From Pseudoalteromonas luteoviolacea DSM 6061 (GTDB taxonomy: Bacteria; Pseudomonadota; Gammaproteobacteria; Enterobacterales; Alteromonadaceae), in contig NZ_AUYB01000158.1 in the NCBI RefSeq assembly GCF_001625655.1, positions 1-64,000 of the forward strand: a stretch of DNA of 64,000 nt. The letters run 5' to 3'. Both the position numbers and the translations under genes were made by a program. Below are positions 30,471-39,415 of this stretch, piece by piece (the stretch's first letter is position 1; each line of letters starts with the position of its first letter). Below the pieces are notes generated by a model, which saw only the letters and a list, made by a program, of their open reading frames with translations, was not told the DNA's origin and ran no database searches.

Positions 30471-31313
30471 ATGCTGTTTAAGAAAAAAACCAAATTACTA
30501 CTAATACTGAGTACTTTGTGGGCTTCAACGCCTAGTTTTGCGCAAGACAAATCTCAAGAAGCCCCCCTTTTATTAATAGGCGCTTCATTTGCAAATGCTT
30601 CAATGCCCTATTTCGACAACCTACAATCTCCATTAGGAGGCATCGCCATTAATTCAGGTCGATACCTTTCTCTTGGCAACGCACTAATCCGAGAACGTAG
30701 ACTCTCTGGACATTTGATCAACGAAGGTCAAGCAGGCGCAACGACCTTTGACAGGCTGACCTGTTTTCCGGGGCCAACATGCGTAGGGCCTGGCTGGGAG
30801 GGCTATGAAAAGCAACTGACAAAAGCGCTCAGTCGAGTTAAAACTGCTCAAGGAGACTACGCCGCAGAATACATCGTAATAATAAGAGGAAATGATTGTA
30901 ATCACCCAGATGCTTTTGGCATTCCTATGGCAGAAACATCAGAGTGCAGCATCGAGCAAATGAATCAGTATACGGACACTTTTATCAGTGTTGCAAAAAG
31001 AGCACTTGCTGCGGGAGTGATCCCTATTTTTTCGAGTCCACCAAAATACGAGAATATTGATTGGGAGACGCTCAGACAACGCTTTAACTGGCCATGGATA
31101 GTCAGTAAAGAAAACTACGAACTTTTTGCCGAAATCCGTTTAAACCGCTTACAACAAGAAGTACCTGAAGCATTATTTTTGGATATTTGGCGAGGTTTTA
31201 CGCCTATGGATGATGGATTACATCCGGACAGAAAAACAATGCAGAGGGCTGCGAAACGCATTGCCAAAGCAATCAAAAAACATCGACGAGAACAATCTAA
31301 TCAGGCTCTGTAA
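30471..31313 (+). CDS. SGNH/GDSL-type hydrolase, exported
   Basis: The start is at ATG 30471, with AAGGA nine bases upstream and a signal peptide directly after (MLFKKKTKLLLILSTLWAST-PSFA). The 280-residue protein has an SGNH-like layout: block I LLLIGASF with the candidate nucleophile Ser39, a block III-like IIRGND, and block V DGLHPD with Asp248 and His251. Family members are esterases, lipases or carbohydrate deacetylases. Block I is GAS rather than the usual GDS, which is a known variation but lowers certainty about activity. It is a single gene between terminators. Confidence 0.75.
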   Translation: MLFKKKTKLLLILSTLWASTPSFAQDKSQEAPLLLIGASFANASMPYFDNLQSPLGGIAINSGRYLSLGNALIRERRLSGHLINEGQAGATTFDRLTCFPGPTCVGPGWEGYEKQLTKALSRVKTAQGDYAAEYIVIIRGNDCNHPDAFGIPMAETSECSIEQMNQYTDTFISVAKRALAAGVIPIFSSPPKYENIDWETLRQRFNWPWIVSKENYELFAEIRLNRLQQEVPEALFLDIWRGFTPMDDGLHPDRKTMQRAAKRIAKAIKKHRREQSNQAL

Positions 31314-31336
31314 ATTAGCTACGCCTTAAAATAATC

Positions 31337-31367
31337 AAGCGCTCTAGACAATATGCCTAGAACGCTT
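31337..31367. terminator. bidirectional terminator between convergent genes
   Basis: AAGCGCTCTAG (31337-31347) pairs with CTAGAACGCTT (31357-31367) with one mismatch. It lies between the SGNH hydrolase and the convergent TonB receptor gene. Confidence 0.65.
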
Positions 31368-31391
31368 TGTACAGGGAGTTTTTAAATTTAA

Positions 31392-34199
31392 TTAAAATGT
31401 GTATTTAGCACGAATATAGAAGGTTGTTCCTAAGAACGCTGCACTGTATGCACCAATTGAATTGGTGTTGCCTGCAGATCTGCGCATTACTCTTCTCGGC
31501 TCAGTGTTAAATACGTTGTTGATACCTAGGGCATATTCCCAATTATCCGATGCAATATAGTTCACATTGATATTCGAATATGACCAACCATCAATGGTAT
31601 GCGTAGTTGGCTCACCTTGCTCTGGGCGACCATCCGTTTCGGCCTCACCTAAATAGTAAGTAAACCAATTCGCCGAGATATTGTCATATTGCCAGTTAAC
31701 ACTAAAATTCATTTTGTTCTTTGGCTGGAACCCACCATTCGAAGAGTCCGTTCCAACATAGTCGGTCACGCCCCCATCAAAAATGCTAATTTCATGCTTA
31801 AGCGCTCGGTGCCAATTTACGCCAACTCTGAAATCACCATACTGTGAAGTTTTGAATTTGTAGAACACCTCACTATCAATGCCTCTGTAGTGTGATGCAT
31901 TGAGGTTCTCATTGTATGTATCCACTCCTAGCAATACGCCTTTAAGCGGGCCAGATTGATAGCGGTGAATATCATCACAGAAATCTCCGGTTTCGTTACA
32001 TAGTTCAATTTTCCTTTGGGCTCTAAATGTTGAAATCGTGTTTTCTAACTCAATGTCATAATAATCTACCGTCAACGAAAGCCCATCAAACGCCTGTGGT
32101 GTAAAAACTAACCCAAATGTCTTGATAACCGCTGTTTCTGGTTCAAGATCTGGGTTACCACCAGTATTTGTTCTGATCATATCCAAACCATCCCTAAAAC
32201 CAGAAGCTGGTGCCCCTGTTTTTAAACAGCCTGCATCATTTTCTTGAGTAAGCGGCCTAATAGGACCATCTGCGCCTGTTTTACAAGGATCCGTGCCATT
32301 TTCGAATGATGGCAATTGCCCTTTAAACAACTCTTGAATGTTCGCAGCCCTAAATGCTTGGCTGATTGTGGAACGAACGCTAAAGTCATCGTTTACTGTC
32401 CAGAAGATAGATGCCTTTGAGTTCGTCGTGTTACCTGCCCCAGTGCTGTAGTTTGAGTAGCGACTGGCAAGGTTTAATTCTAACGAGTCAGCAAATGGTG
32501 CGTCCTTGATTAGTGGAATATTTAGTTCAATATACGCTTCAGATACATTGTAGCCCCCACCCGTTGGCCTACCGTTACCATCTGTGGTCATCGCATGCAC
32601 TGCATTACTGTCTGTTTGCTTAAGACCTTCAAGCTCCATATAACTGACACCTGATGCAATGCCAATATCCCCAGCAGGTAGCGTCATCAAAGTGCCTGTT
32701 ACATCAAAAGTGGCCGTTTTGATCGAAGAGTAGCCATAGCTGACATTGGCCCAGTCACCCGAGACATATTCCATAGCCCCTTCTGGTTGTGTTTGCCCAG
32801 GCTGTAAAAAGATATTCAAAGGTACACAGGTCGAGGAGATAAATTTAACAACTTCGGGGCCACTACCACACCTCAAAGTGCCGCTTTCATCAAAGTGTGT
32901 AGGGCCAACAGCTTCGCGAACACGGGCCCAGTTGAACACACCTTCACGTGTTTCTTGGCTTTCATAGCGACCAAACGTATAACCTGCCTGCCAAGACCAA
33001 ACATCGTCAAAGTCTCCACTTAACCCCAGTGCAATATGGAACTGGTTTGCGTCAAAACGGCTCTGGCGTGGGCCAAATTCATTCATACGCTTTGACCATT
33101 TGTATATGTCATAGCTATTGCCATTGGCATCTTTCGGGCCCAATTGCTGGTTGTAATAATTGTCTTTTGAAATTGGAATATCATCATAGCCGCCAATCCA
33201 TGGGATCAAGGGCTGAGCGGCCGAGTTTGAGTCATTGTTTCTATGGGTATAAAGAACTTCAAAATCGAGTACTACATTTTCTGAACTAAATGCCTGCCCA
33301 ACATCGTAATTTGCAAATGCTGACATGCTATAAACTTCTGTAGGCTGCTGTAGAAATGATTGTTCAAAGTAGTTATAAGAGTCAGCACTGGTGTATTCAT
33401 GAAACTCACCATAATCTGGCCCTTGAGTTAAGCGCCTGCCATCTGGATCTGTCACTGCGGTCCACGGAAGCCAATAGCTGCCATCTGGTAATAATGAGCC
33501 ATCATTTTGCAAAGCAACTGGCGCTTCAGAAAACGGAATGTCCTTAGAGTAAATAACATCGTCCTCAGAATAACTCGCAGAGAACGTCACGCTACCTTTG
33601 TCAGCGGCAAAGCCAGAGACCATTTCGATGTGCTTTTTAGCTCCGTCAAACCCTGTGTTATTTCCATAACTAGCACTTACTTCTAGACCATCAAAGTCTT
33701 TCTTGGTAATGATGTTCACCACACCAGCAATTGCATCTGAACCATAAATCGCAGATGCTCCATCCATCAAAACCTCAACACGCTCTACAATGCTAGTTGG
33801 AATCGCCCCTAAGTCTACTGATGAATCAGCTCCTTTACCGCCATATGGTAAGCGCTTACTATTAAGTAAAACTAGTGTTCTATTGGTCCCTATACCGCGT
33901 AAGTTAAACCTCACTGCGCCACTGCCATTTGCACTCAACGAGTTTTCAGTTGGCTGAGAAACCGTCATTGTTTGTAAAATATCGCCTATGTTTTTGTAAG
34001 GGCTTGCCTTTATGGCTTCTTTGTCAATTACGGTAACGGCACCGGCAGAAACTAGATTGGTCCGTGCAATACGCGACCCCGTTACGACTATTTTTTCAAC
34101 TTCATTTTCTGCTGTTTCGTTTGCATGTGCTTCGTAGGGCGCAAACGAACTAAATATAGCTATGGATATCAAGTTGTATAAGAATGATGTTTTCTTCAT
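31392..34199 (-). CDS. TonB-dependent receptor under a LacI-type operator, probable carbohydrate uptake
   Basis: The start at ATG 34199 has AGAGAAG upstream and a signal peptide (MKKTSFLYNLISIAIFSSFAPYEAHA). The 935-residue receptor has VEKIVVTGSRIARTNLVSAG, a plug (NIGDILQTMTVSQPT ... NLRGIGTNRTLVLLNSKRL ... RVEVLMDGASAIYGSDAIAG) and a large barrel ending in FYIRAKYTF. Cys pairs in extracellular loops (DPCKTG, AGCLKTG, CNETGDFCDD) are typical of the large carbohydrate/peptide receptors of Alteromonadales. Two GGAACGTTCC palindromes upstream suggest a LacI-family repressor, which usually implies sugar uptake. Substrate inferred only. Confidence 0.9.
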   Translation of the reverse strand: MKKTSFLYNLISIAIFSSFAPYEAHANETAENEVEKIVVTGSRIARTNLVSAGAVTVIDKEAIKASPYKNIGDILQTMTVSQPTENSLSANGSGAVRFNLRGIGTNRTLVLLNSKRLPYGGKGADSSVDLGAIPTSIVERVEVLMDGASAIYGSDAIAGVVNIITKKDFDGLEVSASYGNNTGFDGAKKHIEMVSGFAADKGSVTFSASYSEDDVIYSKDIPFSEAPVALQNDGSLLPDGSYWLPWTAVTDPDGRRLTQGPDYGEFHEYTSADSYNYFEQSFLQQPTEVYSMSAFANYDVGQAFSSENVVLDFEVLYTHRNNDSNSAAQPLIPWIGGYDDIPISKDNYYNQQLGPKDANGNSYDIYKWSKRMNEFGPRQSRFDANQFHIALGLSGDFDDVWSWQAGYTFGRYESQETREGVFNWARVREAVGPTHFDESGTLRCGSGPEVVKFISSTCVPLNIFLQPGQTQPEGAMEYVSGDWANVSYGYSSIKTATFDVTGTLMTLPAGDIGIASGVSYMELEGLKQTDSNAVHAMTTDGNGRPTGGGYNVSEAYIELNIPLIKDAPFADSLELNLASRYSNYSTGAGNTTNSKASIFWTVNDDFSVRSTISQAFRAANIQELFKGQLPSFENGTDPCKTGADGPIRPLTQENDAGCLKTGAPASGFRDGLDMIRTNTGGNPDLEPETAVIKTFGLVFTPQAFDGLSLTVDYYDIELENTISTFRAQRKIELCNETGDFCDDIHRYQSGPLKGVLLGVDTYNENLNASHYRGIDSEVFYKFKTSQYGDFRVGVNWHRALKHEISIFDGGVTDYVGTDSSNGGFQPKNKMNFSVNWQYDNISANWFTYYLGEAETDGRPEQGEPTTHTIDGWSYSNINVNYIASDNWEYALGINNVFNTEPRRVMRRSAGNTNSIGAYSAAFLGTTFYIRAKYTF

Positions 34200-34214
34200 T
34201 TTTCTTCTCTCACC

Positions 34215-34224
34215 GGAACGTTCC
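34215..34224. promoter_or_regulatory. LacI-type operator, proximal copy
   Basis: Perfect palindrome GGAACGTTCC with a central CG, the hallmark of LacI/GalR-family operators. It sits 15 bases upstream of the receptor ATG, in the untranslated leader or at the start of transcription. On the coding strand it reads TTTGGAACGTTCCGG. Confidence 0.6.
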
Positions 34225-34335
34225 AAACCAATAATTAAATTTCCCTCTCATATTCTGTTTATTGGGAATTTAACTACTTGACGGTTGCACAGCATGACTA
34301 ACTCAGCAGTGCTTATTGTTATTTAAGCACCAATA

Positions 34336-34345
34336 GGAACGTTCC
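34336..34345. promoter_or_regulatory. LacI-type operator, distal copy
   Basis: A second exact GGAACGTTCC, 121 bases from the proximal copy, read TATTGGAACGTTCCTATT on the coding strand. Two copies at this distance would permit repression by DNA looping. Confidence 0.6.
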
Positions 34346-34625
34346 AATAAAGTATCCTTTAGAATATATATATACGATAATTGCATAAAGCAGGGAATTA
34401 GCGCTGTTAAGTTAAATAATGGACCAGAAAATAATTATTTTTATCGCTTAACAAAACGTAAAATTAGCCTTGTTTTTTTCTGCCTGATGAATTTATTTAT
34501 ATGTAATAAATAAAAGTACAAGCGAAGTATGTCATAAATAGTAAACAGGAGGAGAGGTAAATAACCAAACGGTCATGCCAATTATTAGAGGAAAACCCTA
34601 AATATGAAGCAACTAAAAATAGCGC

Positions 34626-34666
34626 TATAACTGGCATTCAACACGCATTTTAACATGCCAGTTATA
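34626..34666 (-). terminator. hairpin after the 56-residue peptide gene
   Basis: TATAACTGGCA (34626-34636) pairs perfectly with TGCCAGTTATA (34656-34666). On the minus strand the next bases are GCGCTATTTTTAG. It lies 28 bases past the peptide stop and probably ends its short transcript. Confidence 0.6.
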
Positions 34667-34694
34667 ACCAGATAAAAATTACTTTATCAGATAG

Positions 34695-34865
34695 TTAGCA
34701 TGCTTTAGAGAGATAATTACTGGTACATCGAGCATCGTAAGTTGGGCAAATATCAAAAGAGTTAAAACCTGCAGCCCCACCGATCTTTGGTGTATTTTCT
34801 GCCGATAAAGGCTTATTTTCAAGCGTCAGATTTTTCATTTTTCTTTTATTTATCACTAGTTTCAT
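34695..34865 (-). CDS. RiPP-like precursor peptide, three cysteines
   Basis: A 56-residue gene too short for most gene finders. ATG at 34865 has AAGGA nine bases upstream. The leader opens MKLVINKRKMKNLTLENKPL, continues to TPKIGG (double Gly at 29-30), and is followed by a 26-residue core AAGFNSFDICPTYDARCTSN plus YLSKAC, with Cys at 40, 47 and 56 and several Ser/Thr. The Lys-rich start, spacing and TPxI-GG end are shared with the 75-residue peptide at 1957-2184, although the cores are unrelated. It has its own terminator. No modification or export gene is adjacent. Gene likely; RiPP role inferred. Confidence 0.68.
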   Translation of the reverse strand: MKLVINKRKMKNLTLENKPLSAENTPKIGGAAGFNSFDICPTYDARCTSNYLSKAC

Positions 34866-34967
34866 TTCTTCATTCCTTAAGTTTAAAAGTAGTTTAATTA
34901 GTAGCTAGGCTGAGCTTAATTTCAACTTTACGGCAAAATTAAACCAGCCCTACTATTTCAAATTAAA

Positions 34968-34983
34968 AGACCTAAAAAGGTCT
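34968..34983 (-). terminator. terminator of the transglutaminase/lipoprotein operon
   Basis: AGACC (34968-34972) / GGTCT (34979-34983) forms a short stem with a six-base loop, followed on the minus strand by TTTAATTT. A second stem, CTGGCC / GGCCAG, lies at 35019-35038. Together they separate the operon from the peptide gene. Confidence 0.5.
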
Positions 34984-35069
34984 GTCAACCTACGAATAAA
35001 AACGACTCGCAATACACACTGGCCTTTTTCAGGGCCAGAGCCCTTCAAGGAGCTTAAAGCAAAGGCAAT

Positions 35070-36191
35070 TTATGCTCTCTCACGCCATTTTTTATAGGCA
35101 GCAGAATCAATAAACGACTGGCCGCCCTTCCACTCTGACAAATCCTGTTCGGAGATTACAGCATCAAATTTCGACTCAAGTATATTAAAAAGCTCCACTG
35201 CGTATTGATATTCTTCCATTAAGATCACAAGTTGCGCTGCAAGAATATAGTTTGCGTAGCCCTCGCCATTAAAATAAAGAGTGTCATGAATGATCTGCCA
35301 TAGAGATGCATAGTCTTTGAGCTCGGCGTAAATCCCCCCTTTTTGGAACATTTGAAAAGTATCTTGCCTAACATACTCTGGCGTACTATCGAGCAAATCA
35401 AGTGCCTTAGGGTAAGCCTTGTTTTGCATGTGATACTCTAACCAAGCAAGCCCAGTAAGCTTTTCTTCTCCTATCATTTTGACTAACTTATCAACAAAAG
35501 GTCGTGTCTGCTCTAACGGCATCACAGAAATGGTTCTCATCAGGGTATGCTGAACAAACTCGTTACTTTTTGCCGTGTCTGAAAGGTTTTTGAGCTGGCT
35601 TACCGCTTGTTCAATATCTCCACCGGCCAAGCTCTTCATAACTTGCACGAAAATTATTTGCTGGCTTTCTTCTAGTTCAGTTACCAAATGACTTATCGCC
35701 ATAAACTCCAACGTACTGTGAGCCAGACTTTCAGATTTAACATCAACTAAGTATCGCCCCTGATGCCACACCAAATGAAAGTACAAAAAGCGGCCATCTT
35801 CGCTGTTCACTCTGTAGTAACTACGCCAAATGCGATTGCTCTGCTCTTCGGTACCTAAATAGGAAAACCCACCAGATTGAAGTAACCCATTCAAATTTTT
35901 TAACACTGCTTTTATTAATAAATTAATATCTGCTTTTTCCTCTTGGGTGCTAAGCAAATCAAAGTAATTAAGGAAAGTCTCTTCGTTGACAAAAGCGACA
36001 ACGCCTTTAATACCGTGTTCCTCTATTTCTTTTAGAAACCAGCTATTGAGTTGATAAGGAGACATCTCTTTGTTTTGAGTAACAGCAACGGAGTCAGTTT
36101 GAGGCTGTATTTGGGTATTGGTACTCTCACACCCTAAAAGCAATAAACTCAACAACACACAAGCAATGGCTAAATAGTTTTTTGTTATCAT
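35070..36191 (-). CDS. lipoprotein, partner of the transglutaminase-like protein
   Basis: A 373-residue lipoprotein from ATG 36191 (MITKNYLAIACVLLSLLLLGC, lipobox LLGC). The longer frame overlaps the upstream gene and is not preferred. The stop codon of the upstream gene is separated from this ATG by a single base, so translation is probably coupled. The mature part is helical and repeat-like in its second half (LAWLEYHMQNKAYPKALDLL, YANYILAAQLVILMEEYQYA), suggesting TPR-like scaffolding. Likely periplasmic. I do not recognise a named family. Confidence 0.78.
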   Translation of the reverse strand: MITKNYLAIACVLLSLLLLGCESTNTQIQPQTDSVAVTQNKEMSPYQLNSWFLKEIEEHGIKGVVAFVNEETFLNYFDLLSTQEEKADINLLIKAVLKNLNGLLQSGGFSYLGTEEQSNRIWRSYYRVNSEDGRFLYFHLVWHQGRYLVDVKSESLAHSTLEFMAISHLVTELEESQQIIFVQVMKSLAGGDIEQAVSQLKNLSDTAKSNEFVQHTLMRTISVMPLEQTRPFVDKLVKMIGEEKLTGLAWLEYHMQNKAYPKALDLLDSTPEYVRQDTFQMFQKGGIYAELKDYASLWQIIHDTLYFNGEGYANYILAAQLVILMEEYQYAVELFNILESKFDAVISEQDLSEWKGGQSFIDSAAYKKWRERA

Positions 36192-36192
36192 T

Positions 36193-38208
36193 TTACTCGC
36201 CCTTTGCTTGCTGTGCTTTGCGCTTAATTTCATTTAGCATTGCGTCAAATTTTATATCTGTCGATTGCTCATATACATTCGTGACTTTACCCCAGAAACC
36301 TTTGTGTTCATTCACAGTTTTTAAATTTGATAGGTGCTTTGCCACATCAGATTTAGGCACAAAAGGCGCTAGAGTTTGGTATTGATTCGTCAAGATCAGA
36401 CGCCTCTTGTCATACCGAAGTTGTGAGCGAAATTGTATGTATTCACTTTCTACTTTTTCATCAAACTCTAGATGACTAAAGTCGATGTCTTCAGGTAAGT
36501 GAAATGAAACTGAGTGTTTAATTTCGATAGGAAAACTCAAATGAAGCGGTGACGTCCTGCGAACTGACTTAGGTAACTTAGTGTAGTCATGCGCGTAATC
36601 AGCATAAAAGCTAAATTCGGCGTCATTTTTTTCGTTCAATTTCCAATAATTAGGCACAGAGTATTGCTCTTCAACCACTACAATATTAGAAACTGGGTCA
36701 TCCGCAACTTGCATGGTTCGTGCAACTTCTAAGCTTGGATAGCTATTTGCGTAATAGTTAGCGTAATCGTTGGATATATCATCAAGGCCTCTTGTCGCCA
36801 TTCGATAGCGAAAGCTTTCTGCATCGGCCCCGTGCATGGTGGTTTTAATTCGCCACATAACAGGCGAGAAATAATTCGCAGAGAAAATATCCTCTTCAAT
36901 TACAATTTTGCTGTTGCGTTTGGCAGGTTCGGCATCAATCACAGTGGTATCGGACGCATCGATCAACAGCGCTTTTCCAAAGTCCGGTTGATAAAGCTGA
37001 TCAATGTCTTTACCTTGATAGGACATAGTCGCATCTACGAAATAATAACTGCCATTGTATTCTATTCTGTTGATCACATGGTTAAACGCTTGATGCGTAG
37101 GCAAATAACTCGATATTTCTGCACGTTCCACTGAAGAAACTAAGATAGGAGATGCTTTAATATCTACAGCATCTAGCAATACACTCAGCAACAGCGCTTT
37201 ATCTTTACAATCGCCATAACGATGTCTAAATACTTCATCAGGGCTACGAGGAAGGTGAGAATTCACACCCAATTCTAACCCTAAATATCGAATGTCTTCT
37301 TGTGTAAACCTAATTGCTTCATTCAAAGCATCTCGCTTATCCATCTTTTGTAATTCGGTAATAAAAGACTGTAAGCCTTTATCTTTTACCTGCGTGTTTT
37401 CAAATAATCCATTGGCCCATGCTTTTAACTGCGCCCAATCTTGATATTGAGAGAATTGCACATAAGGGTAAGGGGTATACCATGATGGCATGTCACTATC
37501 TGCGATTATTTTTTTACTGTTAAGTACTTCAATTGAGTAATGAGTACTTTGCTCATTGCTTGTTACAATCGGCTGTAGGCTGTCTTTAGTTGTTTTTACT
37601 CGTAGCTTTCGCGAAGAGTCCGCCGTTAAGCTAAAGGACACTTTATCAATATCAACTCCCCAACCAAAGCTGGCAAAATGTCCAAAGTTACCATTAAAGA
37701 CTGGGTTTTGGCCGTAATGTGTGTAGCTGTATTCAAGCTCGTCACCTACTCGAATATCTTTGAGTAAAATAAGCGCCTCATATTCTCCTGAATATAAATT
37801 ACTCTGCTGCTCATCTTCTGCGTTAATAATCTTTATTTGGTCTTTGCCAACGCTTTGTACTAGCTTGTTGTCACGAAATACCTCAACCTTATGAAAAGTT
37901 AACTCTTCAAACGCGGGGTTAAACCTAATACGAATAGATGCGTTATCCTGCACACCTGCACTGTCGGTGTATTTGTAACGGCTACGTACAAAATAACCAA
38001 AGTTGTCTTCGATATTAATTTGCCGATCGAACAATCGATAGTGCATTGGCTTTTCAATTTGTGCTGGTAAATCCGATAAATTAATTGGTTTTACCCAACT
38101 TGGTTGAGATGTAAAGCCGACCTGAGGTTTTACATCAGAAGGGGTTGACTTTACCCCTGCTGAAATAAACAGCAGCAAAATGAAGTAAAAGGGAAGTTTT
38201 CTTACCAT
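36193..38208 (-). CDS. DUF3857 / transglutaminase-like domain protein
   Basis: A 671-residue exported protein with signal peptide MVRKLPFYFILLLFISAGVKS. The N-terminal half is a DUF3857 beta-rich domain (LFDRQINIEDNFGYFVRSRY ... ASIRIRFNPAFEELTFHKVE). A transglutaminase-like core follows with Cys in FRHRYGDCKDKALLLSVLL, His in HQAFNHVI and Asp in YYFVDATMS, so the catalytic triad is intact. A C-terminal DUF3858-like beta domain ends the protein. Such proteins are periplasmic peptidase- or transferase-like enzymes of unknown substrate. It forms an operon with the lipoprotein at 35070, one base apart. Confidence 0.87.
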   Translation of the reverse strand: MVRKLPFYFILLLFISAGVKSTPSDVKPQVGFTSQPSWVKPINLSDLPAQIEKPMHYRLFDRQINIEDNFGYFVRSRYKYTDSAGVQDNASIRIRFNPAFEELTFHKVEVFRDNKLVQSVGKDQIKIINAEDEQQSNLYSGEYEALILLKDIRVGDELEYSYTHYGQNPVFNGNFGHFASFGWGVDIDKVSFSLTADSSRKLRVKTTKDSLQPIVTSNEQSTHYSIEVLNSKKIIADSDMPSWYTPYPYVQFSQYQDWAQLKAWANGLFENTQVKDKGLQSFITELQKMDKRDALNEAIRFTQEDIRYLGLELGVNSHLPRSPDEVFRHRYGDCKDKALLLSVLLDAVDIKASPILVSSVERAEISSYLPTHQAFNHVINRIEYNGSYYFVDATMSYQGKDIDQLYQPDFGKALLIDASDTTVIDAEPAKRNSKIVIEEDIFSANYFSPVMWRIKTTMHGADAESFRYRMATRGLDDISNDYANYYANSYPSLEVARTMQVADDPVSNIVVVEEQYSVPNYWKLNEKNDAEFSFYADYAHDYTKLPKSVRRTSPLHLSFPIEIKHSVSFHLPEDIDFSHLEFDEKVESEYIQFRSQLRYDKRRLILTNQYQTLAPFVPKSDVAKHLSNLKTVNEHKGFWGKVTNVYEQSTDIKFDAMLNEIKRKAQQAKGE

Positions 38209-38552
38209 GAGCGAGTTCTTTAGGTTTATCCAATATAAAACAGCGAGATACTGTACCTAAACATCTATTTTAATACCAAGCTTTTTTAACTGGATATTAC
38301 CTAAAACCTCTAGGGTTTAAGCTGAAGATAGTCTTACTAAAAGGCGTAAATAAATAGGGGCTGGATTATCATTACTCAGTGAGTTAGTTCTAGTACAACA
38401 AAAAACTCAAATTCCATTCAGGTATCATGGGCTTACTCAGAGAACTTTATTCCCAGTAACAACCATTGAATGCATGTTGCTTTCGATACACTTTAACTAA
38501 GATAGAAACAGCAATAAAATGAGACAAAATAGAGCATAGTAGAAGATACGCG
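38209..38552. other. intergenic region between divergent genes
   Basis: About 340 bases holding the promoters for the transglutaminase operon (minus) and the acetyltransferase (plus). No small gene, RNA or clear palindrome was seen. Confidence 0.5.
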
Positions 38553-39029
38553 ATGAACAAGAACGAAATACAATTAAGACCAGCTAATTCTCTCGACAAA
38601 AAAGCGCTTTTAATTTTAGAGCAGGCAGTTGTGGAAGCAGAAAGACCATTTAATCCGCAAATCAGGTCTAAAGCCTGTTATTACGATTTGGAAGACCTGC
38701 TTGAAAATGACCTCTCACACGTTATTGTGGCGTTGCATAATGAGGAAATTATAGCCACGGGCTATGTTCAGATACGAACTTCAAAAAAATCTCTCACACA
38801 TAACAAGCATGGGTACCTTGGATTTATGTTTGTCAGCCCTGAATATCGAGGACATGGTTTGAATCAGCGCATAATCAAAACTTTGATGAACTGGGCTGAA
38901 TCTAAGGGGATCTATGATTTTTACTTAGATGTATACAAGGATAACGAAGCGGCTATAAAAGCCTATGAAAAGCTCGGGTTTGAACCGTCTCTGTTAGAAA
39001 TGAAAGTTAATACCGAAAAACAGGTATAA
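38553..39029 (+). CDS. GNAT-family N-acetyltransferase
   Basis: A 158-residue cytoplasmic enzyme that would transfer acetyl from acetyl-CoA to an amine. The GNAT core is clear: beta strands in HVIVALHNEEIIATGYVQI, motif A with the acetyl-CoA loop (LGFMFVSPEYRGHGLNQRII), and motif B ending DVYKDNEAAIKAYEKLGFEP. Substrate unknown. It lies directly upstream of the bufferin operon but 386 bases away, so co-regulation is not implied. Confidence 0.9.
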   Translation: MNKNEIQLRPANSLDKKALLILEQAVVEAERPFNPQIRSKACYYDLEDLLENDLSHVIVALHNEEIIATGYVQIRTSKKSLTHNKHGYLGFMFVSPEYRGHGLNQRIIKTLMNWAESKGIYDFYLDVYKDNEAAIKAYEKLGFEPSLLEMKVNTEKQV

Positions 39030-39415
39030 AGCGATGCTCGATCCAGCCTCGTTCTGCGTAGCGGGGCAGTCAGTTTAGCACTTTTCAAGCAACGTAGTTT
39101 ATTTAAAAATAACAACGTAACCCACTTACTCATCATGTAAGTTTTCCCACAAAAAAACTAAAGCCTTCAATCTATTTAACTTACTCTCATAACTCCTAAA
39201 AATAAAATTTTCGTCTACACTGAAATTATTCTGCAGCTCACAAGGTCTTTTTCAGCAAGTCGTCCGGAGCGCAATAAAATTGCTTTTTTTGTATCGCGCG
39301 CATTTGCAAAAAAAGCCAATAAAATGGCAATGGTCTGAATTAAGTACAGCAAAAACGCAGTGCCTTTCAGCGCCATTCAAAACTTTGGCATAACCAAAAA
39401 TACGAGGAAAATACA
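39030..39415. other. upstream region of the bufferin operon
   Basis: A 386-base spacer that must contain the bufferin promoter. It holds one strong inverted repeat (39282-39316, listed separately). I could not assign a -35/-10 pair with confidence and found no small gene. Confidence 0.5.
39282..39316. repeat. inverted repeat upstream of the bufferin precursor
   Basis: GCTTTTTTTG (39282-39291) and CAAAAAAAGC (39307-39316) are perfect 10-base arms around a GC-rich 15-base loop containing CGCGCGC. It may be an operator or a terminator-like hairpin 100 bases before the precursor ATG. Confidence 0.5.
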
